A DNA stretch of 64,000 nucleotides from Dyella flava (GTDB lineage Bacteria; Pseudomonadota; Gammaproteobacteria; Xanthomonadales; Rhodanobacteraceae): positions 62,001 to 126,000 of the forward strand of contig NZ_JADIKE010000028.1 of NCBI RefSeq assembly GCF_016904955.1, given 5' to 3'. Shown here piece after piece: positions 29,494-38,003 of the stretch. The notes under the pieces are model-generated. The model had not been told where the DNA came from. It saw only the letters and a program-made list of their open reading frames with translations, and made no database searches. Each line of letters opens with the position of its first letter. The first letter of the stretch is position 1. The position numbers and the translations under genes were made by a program.

Positions 29494-30891
29494 ATGAGCT
29501 TGCAACCGCCGATTGCCGATACCGACCTCCGCCGCGCCTCGCTCTGCCAGCTTTTGCATTGGCTGGCCGCGGGGCGCGTGCAGCCGACCATGCTGGCCGA
29601 GGTGTATCTCAAGGCGATCGAACGCCTCAATCCACAACTCAACGCGTACGTGGAATTCAGTCCCGCCATGACGCGCGATCAGGCGCGCTCGGCAGAGCAT
29701 CGCCGTCGCGAACGCATCATTGGCCGGCTGGATGGTATTCCCATCGCCCTCAAGGACAATTTCGATGTCGCCGGCTTGCCCACCCGAGCCGGCTTGCCGT
29801 ATGGCGGTCGAGCTGCCGAGCACGATGCGCACGTCGTGGCGCGGTTGCGTGCCTCAGGTGCGGTGCTGACCGGCAAGACCAACATGGACGAGGGCGCCCT
29901 TGGCGCCGTCACCGATAACCCGCATTTCGGCCCGACCCACAATCCTCATCGGCGCGATTACACCGCTGGCGGGTCGTCAGGCGGTGCGGCAGCGGCGGTG
30001 GCCTCAGGCCTGGCGGTTGCGGCGATTGGCTCGGACAGTCTGGGCTCGATCCGCATTCCGGCAAGCTATTGCGGTGTGTTTGCGCTGAAGCCCACGCAGG
30101 GTGAAATCTCGGCGCGCGGCATGATCCCCGCCGCGCGTTGGCTGGATACCGCCGGCTTGCTTGCGCGCAGCGTGGACGATCTTACGGTGCTGCTGCAGGT
30201 GCTGGCCGGGTACGACGCAGACGACCCGCGTTCGCGTCGCCGCCGTGTGGCCCTGTCGCCGCCGGATTGGGAGCCGGGCAAATTGCGCTGTGGTGTGTTG
30301 CCGAATTTACCGGCGTTGGGTGTGCGGCCTGAGGTGATCGAGGTTTTCGACGCAGCGCTCGCCAAACTGGATCGTGAATTGGGTGAGCGACGCAAGGTGG
30401 ATTTCGAAGACTGGCATTTTGCCCGTGGGCGGCGCGCCGGTTTGCTGCTGATGGAAGCGGAGATGCTGGTTACCTTCGCGCCACAACTGGCCGATGCCGA
30501 ACATCCCGTATCCCCCCGCTTTCGCGACCTGCTCGACTACGCCAGGCATAAGACCGCAGCCGATTATGCCCAGGCCGAGCGCGTGCTCGATGCTGCCGCA
30601 CTCAAGATGCGCCGGCTGTTCGCGCAGGTCGATGTGCTGGTCATGCCGACCACCCCCCAAGGTGCTTTCCCATTGGGCGGACCTGTGCCCGATTCGCAGG
30701 CCGATCTCACCAGTTTCGCCAGCTTGGCCGGTTGTCCGGCCATGAGCATTCCAATGGGCACCTTGCCGGATGGCTTGCCCATCGGCATGCAACTGGTGGG
30801 CGCGCGGGGCTCGGATCTACGTCTGCTGGAACTCGCTGCCGTGTGGTCGGCGACCCTGGATGCGGCACCGGAATACCCGGTTTTGGCTTGA
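29494..30891 (+). CDS. Amidase signature family hydrolase
   Basis: 465 residues. The Ser-cisSer-Lys triad is visible: Lys in IALKDNFDVAGLPT, the cis-Ser in AGGSSGGAAAAVASG and the nucleophilic Ser in IGSDSLGSIRIPAS. Overall it resembles the AtzF/allophanate-hydrolase-like and general amidase branch. Substrate unknown. An in-frame GTG at 29488 exists, but ATG 29494 has GGAG five bases upstream and is preferred. Divergent from etfQO, and followed by a short gap with a weak 7-bp inverted repeat (30894-30918). Confidence 0.88.
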   Translation: MSLQPPIADTDLRRASLCQLLHWLAAGRVQPTMLAEVYLKAIERLNPQLNAYVEFSPAMTRDQARSAEHRRRERIIGRLDGIPIALKDNFDVAGLPTRAGLPYGGRAAEHDAHVVARLRASGAVLTGKTNMDEGALGAVTDNPHFGPTHNPHRRDYTAGGSSGGAAAAVASGLAVAAIGSDSLGSIRIPASYCGVFALKPTQGEISARGMIPAARWLDTAGLLARSVDDLTVLLQVLAGYDADDPRSRRRRVALSPPDWEPGKLRCGVLPNLPALGVRPEVIEVFDAALAKLDRELGERRKVDFEDWHFARGRRAGLLLMEAEMLVTFAPQLADAEHPVSPRFRDLLDYARHKTAADYAQAERVLDAAALKMRRLFAQVDVLVMPTTPQGAFPLGGPVPDSQADLTSFASLAGCPAMSIPMGTLPDGLPIGMQLVGARGSDLRLLELAAVWSATLDAAPEYPVLA

Positions 30892-30972
30892 TTTTGTCAG
30901 CCGGCGGAGGACTGACAACGTTTTGTTACACCCTGACAGGTAAAGTGTGCTGAAACAAGACGGCCTTCCCTC

Positions 30973-31560
30973 ATGCCTGCTTACGAACAACAGCTCACGT
31001 TTTTTCGGGAGTGGATCAAGCATCCGCTGCAGATGGCCTCCGTCTTGCCTTCCGGCCGGCCGCTGGCCCGCATGATGGTGTCTGCCATGCCCGCCAATGC
31101 CAGCTGCGTGATCGAACTAGGCGCGGGCACGGGCGTGATCACCGAGGCGCTGCTTCATTACGGCGTATCGCCGGCACAACTGCTGGTGCTGGAGATGAAT
31201 GCCACGATGCACGGCATCCTGCGCCGTCGCTTTCCCCAGGCGCAGGTGTTATGCGCCGATGCACGTCATGTGAATGAGCTGGCACAGCGAACCGGTGTGC
31301 TGGCGCCGGAAGGTGCTGATGCCATTCTCAGCAGCCTGGGTTTGCTGGCCATGCCGCCATCGCTGCAACGGGATATCGTCGAGGCGGCCTTTGCCGTGCT
31401 GCGCCCGGGCGGCGTGTTCGTGCAATACACGTATGGCTGGCGTAGTCCCTTGGATGAGCAGGTGCGCCAGCAACTGGGTCTGCGTTGTCGCCGGATCGGC
31501 ATGGTGTGGCGCAATCTGCCCCCGGCGCACGTGTATGTCTATGTTCGCGACGATCAATGA
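30973..31560 (+). CDS. Phospholipid N-methyltransferase-like SAM methyltransferase
   Basis: 195 residues. Motif I is canonical (CVIELGAGTGVITEALL, residues about 46-62). The N-terminus FFREWIKHPLQMASVLPSG and the later SSLGLLAMPP match the PmtA/KsgA-like group that methylates phosphatidylethanolamine, although these small proteins are often of unproven substrate. The 3' end overlaps the AlkB-like gene by about 20 bp in another frame. Confidence 0.75.
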   Translation: MPAYEQQLTFFREWIKHPLQMASVLPSGRPLARMMVSAMPANASCVIELGAGTGVITEALLHYGVSPAQLLVLEMNATMHGILRRRFPQAQVLCADARHVNELAQRTGVLAPEGADAILSSLGLLAMPPSLQRDIVEAAFAVLRPGGVFVQYTYGWRSPLDEQVRQQLGLRCRRIGMVWRNLPPAHVYVYVRDDQ

Positions 31561-32170
31561 ACTGGATGGCTGGCAGCCTTTGCCGCTGGCCGACGCAGAC
31601 ATTCGCTACGCGGCATCCTGGTTGGGCAGGCATGAGGCCGATGCACTGTTTGAACGCCTGATGCACGAGATCACATGGGAGCGACATCGGCTGAACCTGT
31701 TCGGCCGCGAGGTCGACTCGCCGCGCTTGAGTTGCTGGATCGGTGACCCGGGTACTGCCTATACCTATTCGCGCAGTCGTTTTGAGCCGTGCCCATGGAC
31801 GGCCTCGCTGCTTCCCTTGCGCGAGCGAGTGCAAGCGTTCTGCGGTACACGCTTCAACAGCGTGCTGGCCAATCTCTACCGTCATGGCCAGGACTCCATG
31901 GGATGGCACAGCGACGATGAGCCAGAACTGGGAACGTGTCCCGTTATCGCTTCGGTAAGTCTCGGCGCCGAGCGCCGTTTTCGCCTGCGGCGAAAATCGC
32001 CGCGTGGTACGCGGGCGGCACTGCCGCTTGGTCTTTCGCTCGCGCATGGCAGCGTGCTGTACATGGCTGGCGATACCCAGCGCTATTACCAGCACGATTT
32101 GCCCAAGGTGGCTGGGGTGACCGGGGCGCGCATCAACCTTACGTTCCGCTTTATCAAGGTGCCGGCATAA
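31541..32170 (+). CDS. AlkB-like 2-oxoglutarate dioxygenase
   Basis: Predicted oxidative DNA/RNA alkylation repair enzyme of 209 residues. The iron-binding His-x-Asp is in [11 protein letters not shown], the distal His in YYQHDLPKV and the 2-oxoglutarate Arg in [27 protein letters not shown] is the classic AlkB-family core. The long open frame begins at 31274 inside the methyltransferase gene, but homology starts about [15 protein letters not shown] 31541 (or 31535) is used, overlapping the upstream gene by 20-26 bp. No damage-related regulatory site was seen. Confidence 0.87.
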   Translation: MFATINELDGWQPLPLADADIRYAASWLGRHEADALFERLMHEITWERHRLNLFGREVDSPRLSCWIGDPGTAYTYSRSRFEPCPWTASLLPLRERVQAFCGTRFNSVLANLYRHGQDSMGWHSDDEPELGTCPVIASVSLGAERRFRLRRKSPRGTRAALPLGLSLAHGSVLYMAGDTQRYYQHDLPKVAGVTGARINLTFRFIKVPA

Positions 32171-32261
32171 ACCTGCCCAAGATGCCGTGCACTTGGATTG
32201 CCGTGGAGCGGTGGCGATAATGCGGGGCTACTCCCCCTTTCTTACCCTTGGCAGGCTTGCA

Positions 32262-33362
32262 ATGACCCAGAAGACCGTACTCAACGCCACGCATCGCGAG
32301 CTGGGTGCTCGCATGGTCGATTTCGGTGGCTGGGACATGCCGATCAGCTATGGCTCGCAGATTGAAGAGCATCATGCCGTGCGTCGCGATGCCGGCATGT
32401 TCGATGTGTCGCATATGACGGTCGTCGACCTGCACGGGGCGCGCACGCGGGATTTCTTGCGTCATCTGCTGGCCAATAGCGTCGACAAGCTGAAGGTGCA
32501 GGGCAAGGCGCTGTACTCGTGCATGCTGAACGAGCAGGGCGGGGTGATCGACGACCTCATCGTCTATTTCCTGGGGGACGAATTCTTCCGCCTGGTCGTC
32601 AACGCCGCCACTCGCGCCAAGGATCTGGCCTGGATCGAACAGCAGGCGAAGGCTTTCAACGTAGCCGTACAGGAACGTCCCGATTTCGCCATGATCGCGG
32701 TGCAGGGTCCGAACGCGCGAGCCAAGGTCGTTGGCCTGCTGCATGAAGTGGATCGCGCCCGCATTGAAAAGCTTGGGCGCTTTGCCGCTGCGGCGGCGCA
32801 AGGGCCGCATGGCGCGCCGTTGTTTATTGCGCGCACTGGCTATACCGGCGAGGACGGCTTCGAGATCATGGTGCCGGAAGAGCAAGCCGAGGCGTTTTGG
32901 AAAGAACTGGCTGACGCTGGCGTGGCACCGTGTGGACTCGGTGCGCGCGACACCCTGCGTCTGGAGGCCGGCATGAATCTCTACGGCCAGGACATGGATG
33001 AAGACGTGACGCCGTGGGAAGCCGGGCTGGCCTGGACCATCGCGCTGGATGAAGGCCGCGACTTCATCGGCCGCAAGGCGCTCGAGGCGCAGAAGGCGGC
33101 CGGTGTGCCGCGCGCGATGGTGGGTCTGGTACTGGATGACAAGGGCGTGCTTCGGCATGGCCAGAAAGTGCTGACTGACCATGGCGATGGCGAAATTCTT
33201 TCGGGCAGTTTCGCGCCGACGTTGAACAAATCGGTGGCGTTCGCACGGATTCCTGCCAGCACCGCCGGCAACCTGCGGGTCGACATCCGCGGCCGCGAAG
33301 TGCCGGTGCGCCTGGTCAAGTTTCCGTTCGTGCGTGACGGTAAGCCTTGCGAAGGCATTTGA
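32262..33362 (+). CDS. gcvT: Aminomethyltransferase, glycine cleavage T protein
   Basis: Tetrahydrofolate-dependent T protein of the glycine cleavage system, 366 residues. It begins [27 protein letters not shown], which fixes ATG 32262 over an upstream in-frame ATG at 32187. Other family marks are [24 protein letters not shown] and [16 protein letters not shown]. It is followed by gcvH 105 bp downstream. gcvP is not in the window. Confidence 0.96.
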   Translation: MTQKTVLNATHRELGARMVDFGGWDMPISYGSQIEEHHAVRRDAGMFDVSHMTVVDLHGARTRDFLRHLLANSVDKLKVQGKALYSCMLNEQGGVIDDLIVYFLGDEFFRLVVNAATRAKDLAWIEQQAKAFNVAVQERPDFAMIAVQGPNARAKVVGLLHEVDRARIEKLGRFAAAAAQGPHGAPLFIARTGYTGEDGFEIMVPEEQAEAFWKELADAGVAPCGLGARDTLRLEAGMNLYGQDMDEDVTPWEAGLAWTIALDEGRDFIGRKALEAQKAAGVPRAMVGLVLDDKGVLRHGQKVLTDHGDGEILSGSFAPTLNKSVAFARIPASTAGNLRVDIRGREVPVRLVKFPFVRDGKPCEGI

Positions 33363-33413
33363 GTAGCTGTGTCTAGACTGGCGTGGGTGTATGGGAGCCG
33401 CCGCAGAAGCGGT

Positions 33414-33419
33414 TAGAAT
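33414..33419 (+). promoter_or_regulatory. Possible -10 element for gcvH
   Basis: TAGAAT about 50 bp upstream of gcvH, in the 105-bp gcvT-gcvH gap. No matching -35 is visible, so this is weak support for a separate gcvH promoter. Confidence 0.25.
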
Positions 33420-33467
33420 CCACGCCTCCACCCTGATCGAAAACCCCAACGACGACTGGACCTGACC

Positions 33468-33863
33468 ATGAGCGACATTCCCGGCGATCTGAAATTCCTC
33501 AAGTCCCACGAGTGGGCCCGTGTCGAAGACAACGGCCTGATTCGCGTGGGTATCTCCAACCATGCACAGGAGCAGCTTGGCGACCTGGTGTACGTCGAGC
33601 TGCCGGAAGTCGGCGCCAGCGTGCAAGCCGGCAGCAGCGCTGCGACGGTTGAATCGGTCAAGGCCGCTTCGGACATCTACTCCCCGGTTTCCGGCGAAGT
33701 GGTCGAAGTGAACGAGATTCTTGGCGACAAGCCGGAAACGATCAACGAAGACGCCTACGGCGAAGGCTGGCTGTTCGTGGTGAAGGCCAGCGATCGTGGC
33801 GAACTTGACGAGCTGCTCAGCGCGGACGATTACGCCGAGCTGATCGAGCACGAGGACGACTGA
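33468..33863 (+). CDS. gcvH: Glycine cleavage system H protein
   Basis: Lipoyl-carrier protein of 131 residues. The lipoylated Lys is in [20 protein letters not shown] (about residue 65), and the N-terminus [13 protein letters not shown] and the C-terminal [12 protein letters not shown] are standard. It shuttles the aminomethyl group from the P protein to GcvT. Downstream lies a strong terminator. Confidence 0.97.
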   Translation: MSDIPGDLKFLKSHEWARVEDNGLIRVGISNHAQEQLGDLVYVELPEVGASVQAGSSAATVESVKAASDIYSPVSGEVVEVNEILGDKPETINEDAYGEGWLFVVKASDRGELDELLSADDYAELIEHEDD

Positions 33864-33884
33864 TCGCCTGATCGGTGGGTTTCG

Positions 33885-33914
33885 CAACGGCCGCCTAAGC
33901 GGCCGTTGCTTTTT
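33885..33914 (+). terminator. gcvH terminator
   Basis: Perfect 10-bp stem CAACGGCCGC, CTAA loop, complementary arm, then CTTTTT, 22 bp after the gcvH stop. Confidence 0.9.
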
Positions 33915-34444
33915 GACCGTGCGCTACCCATGAAAACGCGCCGCCAGGTTTCTCGATCAGCGCAGGGATGTGCATGCAAGGAGGTGTGCGCATCACCATG
34001 ATGGTGATCCTTTGCAGGCGTGCTTGCCGATGTCTGCGGGGTGCGCACCGGGGTGTTCGGGGATGTTTCCGACCACTTTCGGCATCGCCCGGACGCATTT
34101 CAGTCTAAATTCGTTCATGCTCCGGATCGGCCCCTTCCGGTGGTCGAAATGGCATCGTGCAGTGCGCGGCAATCGAACGACAACCGACACGCCGGATGTA
34201 TCAGCGGCGGTGAGAAAAATAACAATTTTTAGCTTGTTTTTGGCTTTTTTTGAAAATGTGCAAAGTCGCTTCTTTGGATGTTTTTACTGTGCTTCAAATC
34301 GATTTTCGTGATCGGAATTAGCCCTTCGAGGCGGGTGTGATCAGCAAGCCGCCGGATCGAAGAGATTGATTTCATGGCGAAAATTTATTGACAGTTGAAA
34401 TGTTCAGGAATAGCTTTCGCACCATATAACGGGGAACGGCACCA
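33915..34444. other. 530-bp intergenic region upstream of the MetJ-H1 gene
   Basis: No recognised gene. It becomes AT-rich toward the right. Near 33978-33984 is a perfect ribosome-site sequence AAGGAGG followed by an inverted repeat ATCACCA-TGA-TGGTGAT (33992-34008) that includes an ATG, heading a 40-codon cysteine-containing open frame (33986-34108) of unknown status. A promoter for the next gene is at its right end. I searched by eye for met-box sequences (AGACGTCT type) and saw none. Confidence 0.4.
34388..34416 (+). promoter_or_regulatory. Probable sigma-70 promoter of the MetJ-H1 gene
   Basis: Perfect -35 TTGACA (34388-34393), 17-bp spacer, weaker -10 TAGCTT (34411-34416). The start codon at 34445 follows a GGGGAA ribosome site (34431-34436) at eight bases. 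Confidence 0.5.
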
Positions 34445-34984
34445 ATGGTGGCATCGAAATTCATCAAGCCATACGTAGAACACGGCGAAAAAGCCGGCGC
34501 GGTGAGAAAGATCACTGTTTCGATTCCAATGCATGTACTGCGACTGCTGTCGGACCTGCGTACCTACCGACAGGTCAACAATTTGAGGCACGCCACGAAC
34601 AGCGATCTGCTGGTTGAGGCGTTCCTCCACGCTTTTACTGGGCAACCACTGCCAACTGATGAGGAGCTGAGACGAACTATGGCCACTGCCAAGAAAACTG
34701 CTAGGAAATCGGCTAAGAAAGCCGCCAAGAAGACCACTCGCAAAGCCGCCGCCAAGCGGCCGGTCGCCAAGAAGGCCACCGCTAAGAAGCGCACCGTGCG
34801 CAAGACTGCCAAGAAGGCTGCTGCCAAGCGCGTAGGCGCGAAGAAGGCGACTGCCAAGCGCGTTGCCAAGAAGACTGCAACCAAGAAGGCTGCCCGCAAG
34901 CGCACCGCAAAGCGCGCTACCCGCAAGACCGCGGCTGCTGCCAAGGTGGTGAAGGCCACCAAGACCTCGAAAGCCAAGAAGTAA
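34445..34984 (+). CDS. MetJ repressor domain fused to a histone H1-like Lys/Ala tail
   Basis: 179 residues in two parts. Residues 1 to about 79 are strikingly similar to the ribbon-helix-helix methionine repressor Met[13 protein letters not shown], the DNA-contacting strand [27 protein letters not shown] and [10 protein letters not shown]. The last roughly 25 residues of ordinary MetJ are absent. Residues about 80-179 are almost only Lys, Ala, Arg and Thr in repeats such as AKKAAKK, like bacterial H1 homologues (AlgP, BpH1, Hc1) that bind DNA non-specifically. Inference: a SAM-responsive or constitutive DNA-binding protein with extra nonspecific affinity, or a nucleoid protein that recruited a MetJ fold. 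An internal ATG at 34679, preceded by GAGGAG, could yield the tail alone. Confidence 0.88.
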   Translation: MVASKFIKPYVEHGEKAGAVRKITVSIPMHVLRLLSDLRTYRQVNNLRHATNSDLLVEAFLHAFTGQPLPTDEELRRTMATAKKTARKSAKKAAKKTTRKAAAKRPVAKKATAKKRTVRKTAKKAAAKRVGAKKATAKRVAKKTATKKAARKRTAKRATRKTAAAAKVVKATKTSKAKK

Positions 34985-35014
34985 GCACAACAAGAAGTAG
35001 TTCTGTCGATTTGT

Positions 35015-35106
35015 CTCCCTGCGGTGCCCAGCGCAGGGAGGTGCTTCGAAAGCGTTTCGTCCCGGCTTTAGGCCGGGACGCTTCGTTTTCGGCCTCCGAA
35101 AACGAA
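35015..35106 (+). terminator. Three tandem stem-loops after the MetJ-H1 gene
   Basis: Three adjacent perfect hairpins: CTCCCTGCG with its complement (35015-35040), CGTCCCGGC with its complement (35058-35080) followed by CTTCGTTTTC, and TTCGTTTTCGG-CCT-CCGAAAACGAA (35082-35106). The second with its T-rich tail is the likeliest terminator. The roles of the others are unclear. Confidence 0.6.
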
Positions 35107-35360
35107 CGAAAGCACGGAAGATCTCCGCCGGCCAAGCCGCTCGTTGTCCCGGATCAATTTCAGGCCTCTGGCGACAAGCGGCGTTACCTCTCTGACCTAC
35201 CAGCTATTCCTCCCGCTGGCCGTGAACGAAAGCGCATTTGCCGTGCCGCCACAATCGAGTTACCTTTTGCCCATCCGCGCCGCGGCAAGCCTGGGGTAGC
35301 CGCTCCTGGATAACAGGGGGGAAGCGCGGGTATCTGATGCCACGTAGTCAGTGAGAGATC
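35107..35360. other. Rest of the intergenic region before the TonB-like gene
   Basis: The gene-free interval from 34985 to 35360 is 376 bp. Beyond the hairpins described separately I see no gene, repeat or convincing promoter pair here. A TonB-gene promoter must lie in it or upstream. Confidence 0.3.
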
Positions 35361-36416
35361 ATGGATACCCGAAATAGTCGTTATGCGCGTTCGCGTGCGC
35401 GCGGGGCCATCAAGCCCATCACCATCGCGGTACTTGCCATTGTTGCGGGTCTGGCGATCCTTTCCTGGATTTTCATCATCAAGCCCCACGAGGACATCGT
35501 AGGCGCCGATGCCGGCGGTCATCCGTCCACGCCAGTCGCGGCCACCCAGCAGGCAGCACCGCCGGTTAACGTGGAGGCGCTGAGTCTTAATGATCTGCTG
35601 GACGAGGCCCGCAAGGCGATGAACCAGCAGCGCGTGATTTCGCCGGCCGGCAACAATGCCTTCGAGTTCTACCTGAAGGTGCTGCAGAAGCAGCCGGGTA
35701 ATCAGACGGCGGCCGATGCCCTGCGCGAGACCTTCCCGTTTGCGGCCAGCAATGTCGAGCAGGTGATCAACCAGCGCGACTTCAACGAAGCCGAGCGCGA
35801 AATCGACCTGCTGGCAAAGGTGGACCCCACCAACTACACGCTGACCATCCTGCGTTCCAAGCTGGATGCGCAGCGCAAGACGCTGGACGAAGAACAACAG
35901 AAGCAACTCGATGATCAGCGCCAGGCCGATGTCGCCGCGCAAAAGGCGGCTACCGACAAGGCTGCGGCGGATCAGGCGGCTGCCCAGAAAGCGGCGGCGG
36001 ACAAGGCTGCTGCTCAGGCCGCGCTCGTTGCGCAGCAGCAGGAAAAGGCCAAGGAAGAGCAAGAGGCCAAGGCGAAGGAGGCGGCGACGACGACTGAAAC
36101 CGCCAGCGCCACCAACGCCGCACCCGCGGGTGGCGAGACGCGAGACGCCATTCCGATCTCAACCATTCGCCCGCGTTATCCCGCCACGGCGCTGCGCAAC
36201 AGCCAGGAAGGCTGGGTGGACGTGCAGTACACGGTCAATGTCGATGGCAGCGTGAGCGATATCACGGTAGTAAGCGCCGAGCCCCGGCATGTCTTCGACG
36301 GCGCCGCCATGGATGCCTTGCGCCGCGCCAAGTTCTCGCCGGCGCTGCGCGACGGTGAGGCGATCGCCTCACAGCAGCAGAAGCGGATCGAATTCAAGCT
36401 GAGCACAACGCAGTAA
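35361..36416 (+). CDS. TonB-family energy-transducer-like protein
   Basis: 351 residues. A basic N-terminus is followed by one membrane span (about residues 16-36), then a periplasmic helical region, an Ala/Gln/Lys-rich coiled-coil stretch (about 170-250) and a C-terminal TonB domain from about residue 262: ISTIRPRYPATALRNSQEG, WVDVQYTVNVDGSVSDI and DALRRAKFSPALRDG. Classical TonB couples the proton-motive force through ExbBD to outer-membrane receptors. No exbB or exbD lies nearby, and the long helical linker in place of a Pro-rich one makes it an atypical member. Confidence 0.82.
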   Translation: MDTRNSRYARSRARGAIKPITIAVLAIVAGLAILSWIFIIKPHEDIVGADAGGHPSTPVAATQQAAPPVNVEALSLNDLLDEARKAMNQQRVISPAGNNAFEFYLKVLQKQPGNQTAADALRETFPFAASNVEQVINQRDFNEAEREIDLLAKVDPTNYTLTILRSKLDAQRKTLDEEQQKQLDDQRQADVAAQKAATDKAAADQAAAQKAAADKAAAQAALVAQQQEKAKEEQEAKAKEAATTTETASATNAAPAGGETRDAIPISTIRPRYPATALRNSQEGWVDVQYTVNVDGSVSDITVVSAEPRHVFDGAAMDALRRAKFSPALRDGEAIASQQQKRIEFKLSTTQ

Positions 36417-36440
36417 CTCTTGGCAAGGATCAGGATCGGG

Positions 36441-36479
36441 AAAGAGGCGGTGCCAGCCTGGCACCGCCTCTTTCTTTTG
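36441..36479. terminator. Intrinsic terminator of the TonB-like gene
   Basis: Perfect 15-bp stem AAAGAGGCGGTGCCA, GCC loop, complement, then CTTTT. Lies between convergent genes. Confidence 0.9.
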
Positions 36480-36522
36480 CGTGTCCGGCCGCATCAAAAC
36501 TCGCGAGGCGTCTCACGCAACG

Positions 36523-37839
36523 TCAGTTCTGATGATGCTTATGGTGTGTCTTGGCAGGCGCCCTGTTAGCGGGTGGATCGCTTTCCACGCCGGCCCAGTC
36601 CACATGCGGCAGGCCCAGCATGCTGTCGAACACCATTGGCATCAGGTCGGTGCCGATGGCGCCGGGCGAATTCCACATCGACACCATGCCGACGTGATAC
36701 TTCGGGAAGAACGCGATCATGGTGCGATAGCCTTCCACTTCACCGGCGTGGAAGATCATCGTTTCGCCCCCATAGGTAAACACTCGCCAGCCCAGCGCGT
36801 AGCTGGCGGAAGTAAGGCGGGCACGCCGCCATGGCGTAGCGCGCAGTTCGGTGGGGGTGGGCACACCTGGTGCGTGCAGATAGTCGAGCAGCGGCTGTGG
36901 CAGCACATCCGGACGACCGCCCATCTGCGCAATCAGCCACTGCTCCATGTCATGCAGGCTGGCGTTGACGCCAGCGGCGGGCGCCACGCGATAGTAGGCT
37001 TCTTTGGGATCGAACGATTCCCAGCCGTGCGCACCCTTGGGACGATGCGGACGCGCCCAGCTCTTGCTGCTTTCCAGCGCTTCGCGGCCATAGCTGGCCG
37101 ACGTCATGCCGAGTGGAAAGAAAAGTCGCTTGTCCACTTCGTGATAGAAGAAGTCCCCGGTCTCGGCATAGATCAGGTCACCGATCAGGCTGAAGGCGAC
37201 GTTCTGGTAGCCATAGCATTCGCCCACGTTGCAGGTGAGGTTGACCTCGTCCAGCTTGCGCACCAGTTCCTCGTAGGGGACGTTGTCCTCCAGCAAGGTG
37301 TCGTAGGTGTTATGCGGCAGTCCCAGGCGCTGTCCAAGGATGTCTCTGACCGTGGCTTCACTGGACGCCTCTGCGTTCTTCAGCTGGAAGAACGGCAGCA
37401 CGTCGGCCAGCTTGGTATCCCAGCTGAAGCGGCCATCGTCGATCAGCAGGCCGGCCACGGCGGTGGCGAAAGCCTTGGAGAGCGAGGCGAGGCGGAACAC
37501 GGTATCCGCCGTCACGGGTTCTTGCGTGTCCGCGTCTGCGTAGCCGATTTCGCGCTCGTACGCGACTTTGTTGTCGACGACGACCGCGGTCGCGAGCCCC
37601 GCGACTTCGTTGCGCTGCGCTACGACATCCAGCCAATGTGAATAGTCATCCAGGGCGGCCTTGATTCGCTCCGGTGGAATGCTGGAGCTTGCATCCAGAT
37701 CGGTAGCATCGTGCTGCGCCGGATGAGCAACCGGAGTGGGCTGAGCGGGAGAGGCAGCATGTACCGCTGATGCACCGATCAGTGCGGTGGTGACGCCGAG
37801 CGCGCCGGCGATCAACAGGGGAAGCTTGAGAAACTGCAT
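36523..37839 (-). CDS. Beta-lactamase family serine hydrolase, secreted
   Basis: 438 residues with a signal peptide (MQFLKLPLLIAGALGVTTALIG, cleavage after AVHA). The class C/esterase motifs are present: SLSK in VFRLASLSKAFATAVAG, Tyr-x-Asn in CYGYQNVAFSLIGD, and an HAGEVEGY segment in place of KTG. Members include esterases, D-aminopeptidases and penicillin-binding-like enzymes, and the absence of a KTG makes true beta-lactamase activity unlikely. An upstream in-frame start at 37962 would bury the signal peptide, so ATG 37839, with GGAG nearby, is used. Confidence 0.85.
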   Translation of the reverse strand: MQFLKLPLLIAGALGVTTALIGASAVHAASPAQPTPVAHPAQHDATDLDASSSIPPERIKAALDDYSHWLDVVAQRNEVAGLATAVVVDNKVAYEREIGYADADTQEPVTADTVFRLASLSKAFATAVAGLLIDDGRFSWDTKLADVLPFFQLKNAEASSEATVRDILGQRLGLPHNTYDTLLEDNVPYEELVRKLDEVNLTCNVGECYGYQNVAFSLIGDLIYAETGDFFYHEVDKRLFFPLGMTSASYGREALESSKSWARPHRPKGAHGWESFDPKEAYYRVAPAAGVNASLHDMEQWLIAQMGGRPDVLPQPLLDYLHAPGVPTPTELRATPWRRARLTSASYALGWRVFTYGGETMIFHAGEVEGYRTMIAFFPKYHVGMVSMWNSPGAIGTDLMPMVFDSMLGLPHVDWAGVESDPPANRAPAKTHHKHHQN

Positions 37840-38003
37840 GCGACTCCGCGGTACTACAGGCGTGGAAATACGCCCTCGGTCATGGGGCTGGCTTAGGGGT
37901 CTTCCATGGGAGTTAATGGCCGATTGTCCTGCACTTCGGACAAGGCCACAACGCCAGGCCATCCCCCTGGATGGCTCTGCCGCGGAGTGCGTGACCCAAG
38001 TAG

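Noticed and set aside
31274..31540. Longer AlkB frame starting inside the methyltransferase gene
   Set aside because: Those residues are an out-of-frame translation of the methyltransferase gene and lack AlkB similarity.
32154..33887. Minus-strand frame of 577 codons across gcvT and gcvH
   Set aside because: Antisense shadow of two unmistakable glycine-cleavage genes.
34300..34444. Met-box operators for MetJ autoregulation
   Set aside because: No AGACGTCT-like tandem repeats were visible by eye upstream of the fusion gene.
34385..34993. Minus-strand frame opposite the MetJ-H1 gene, Leu/Gly-rich
   Set aside because: Its composition is just the reverse complement of Lys/Ala repeat codons.
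36481..37641. Long plus-strand frame opposite the serine hydrolase gene
   Set aside because: The minus-strand gene has signal peptide and SxxK/YxN motifs; the antisense translation has none.
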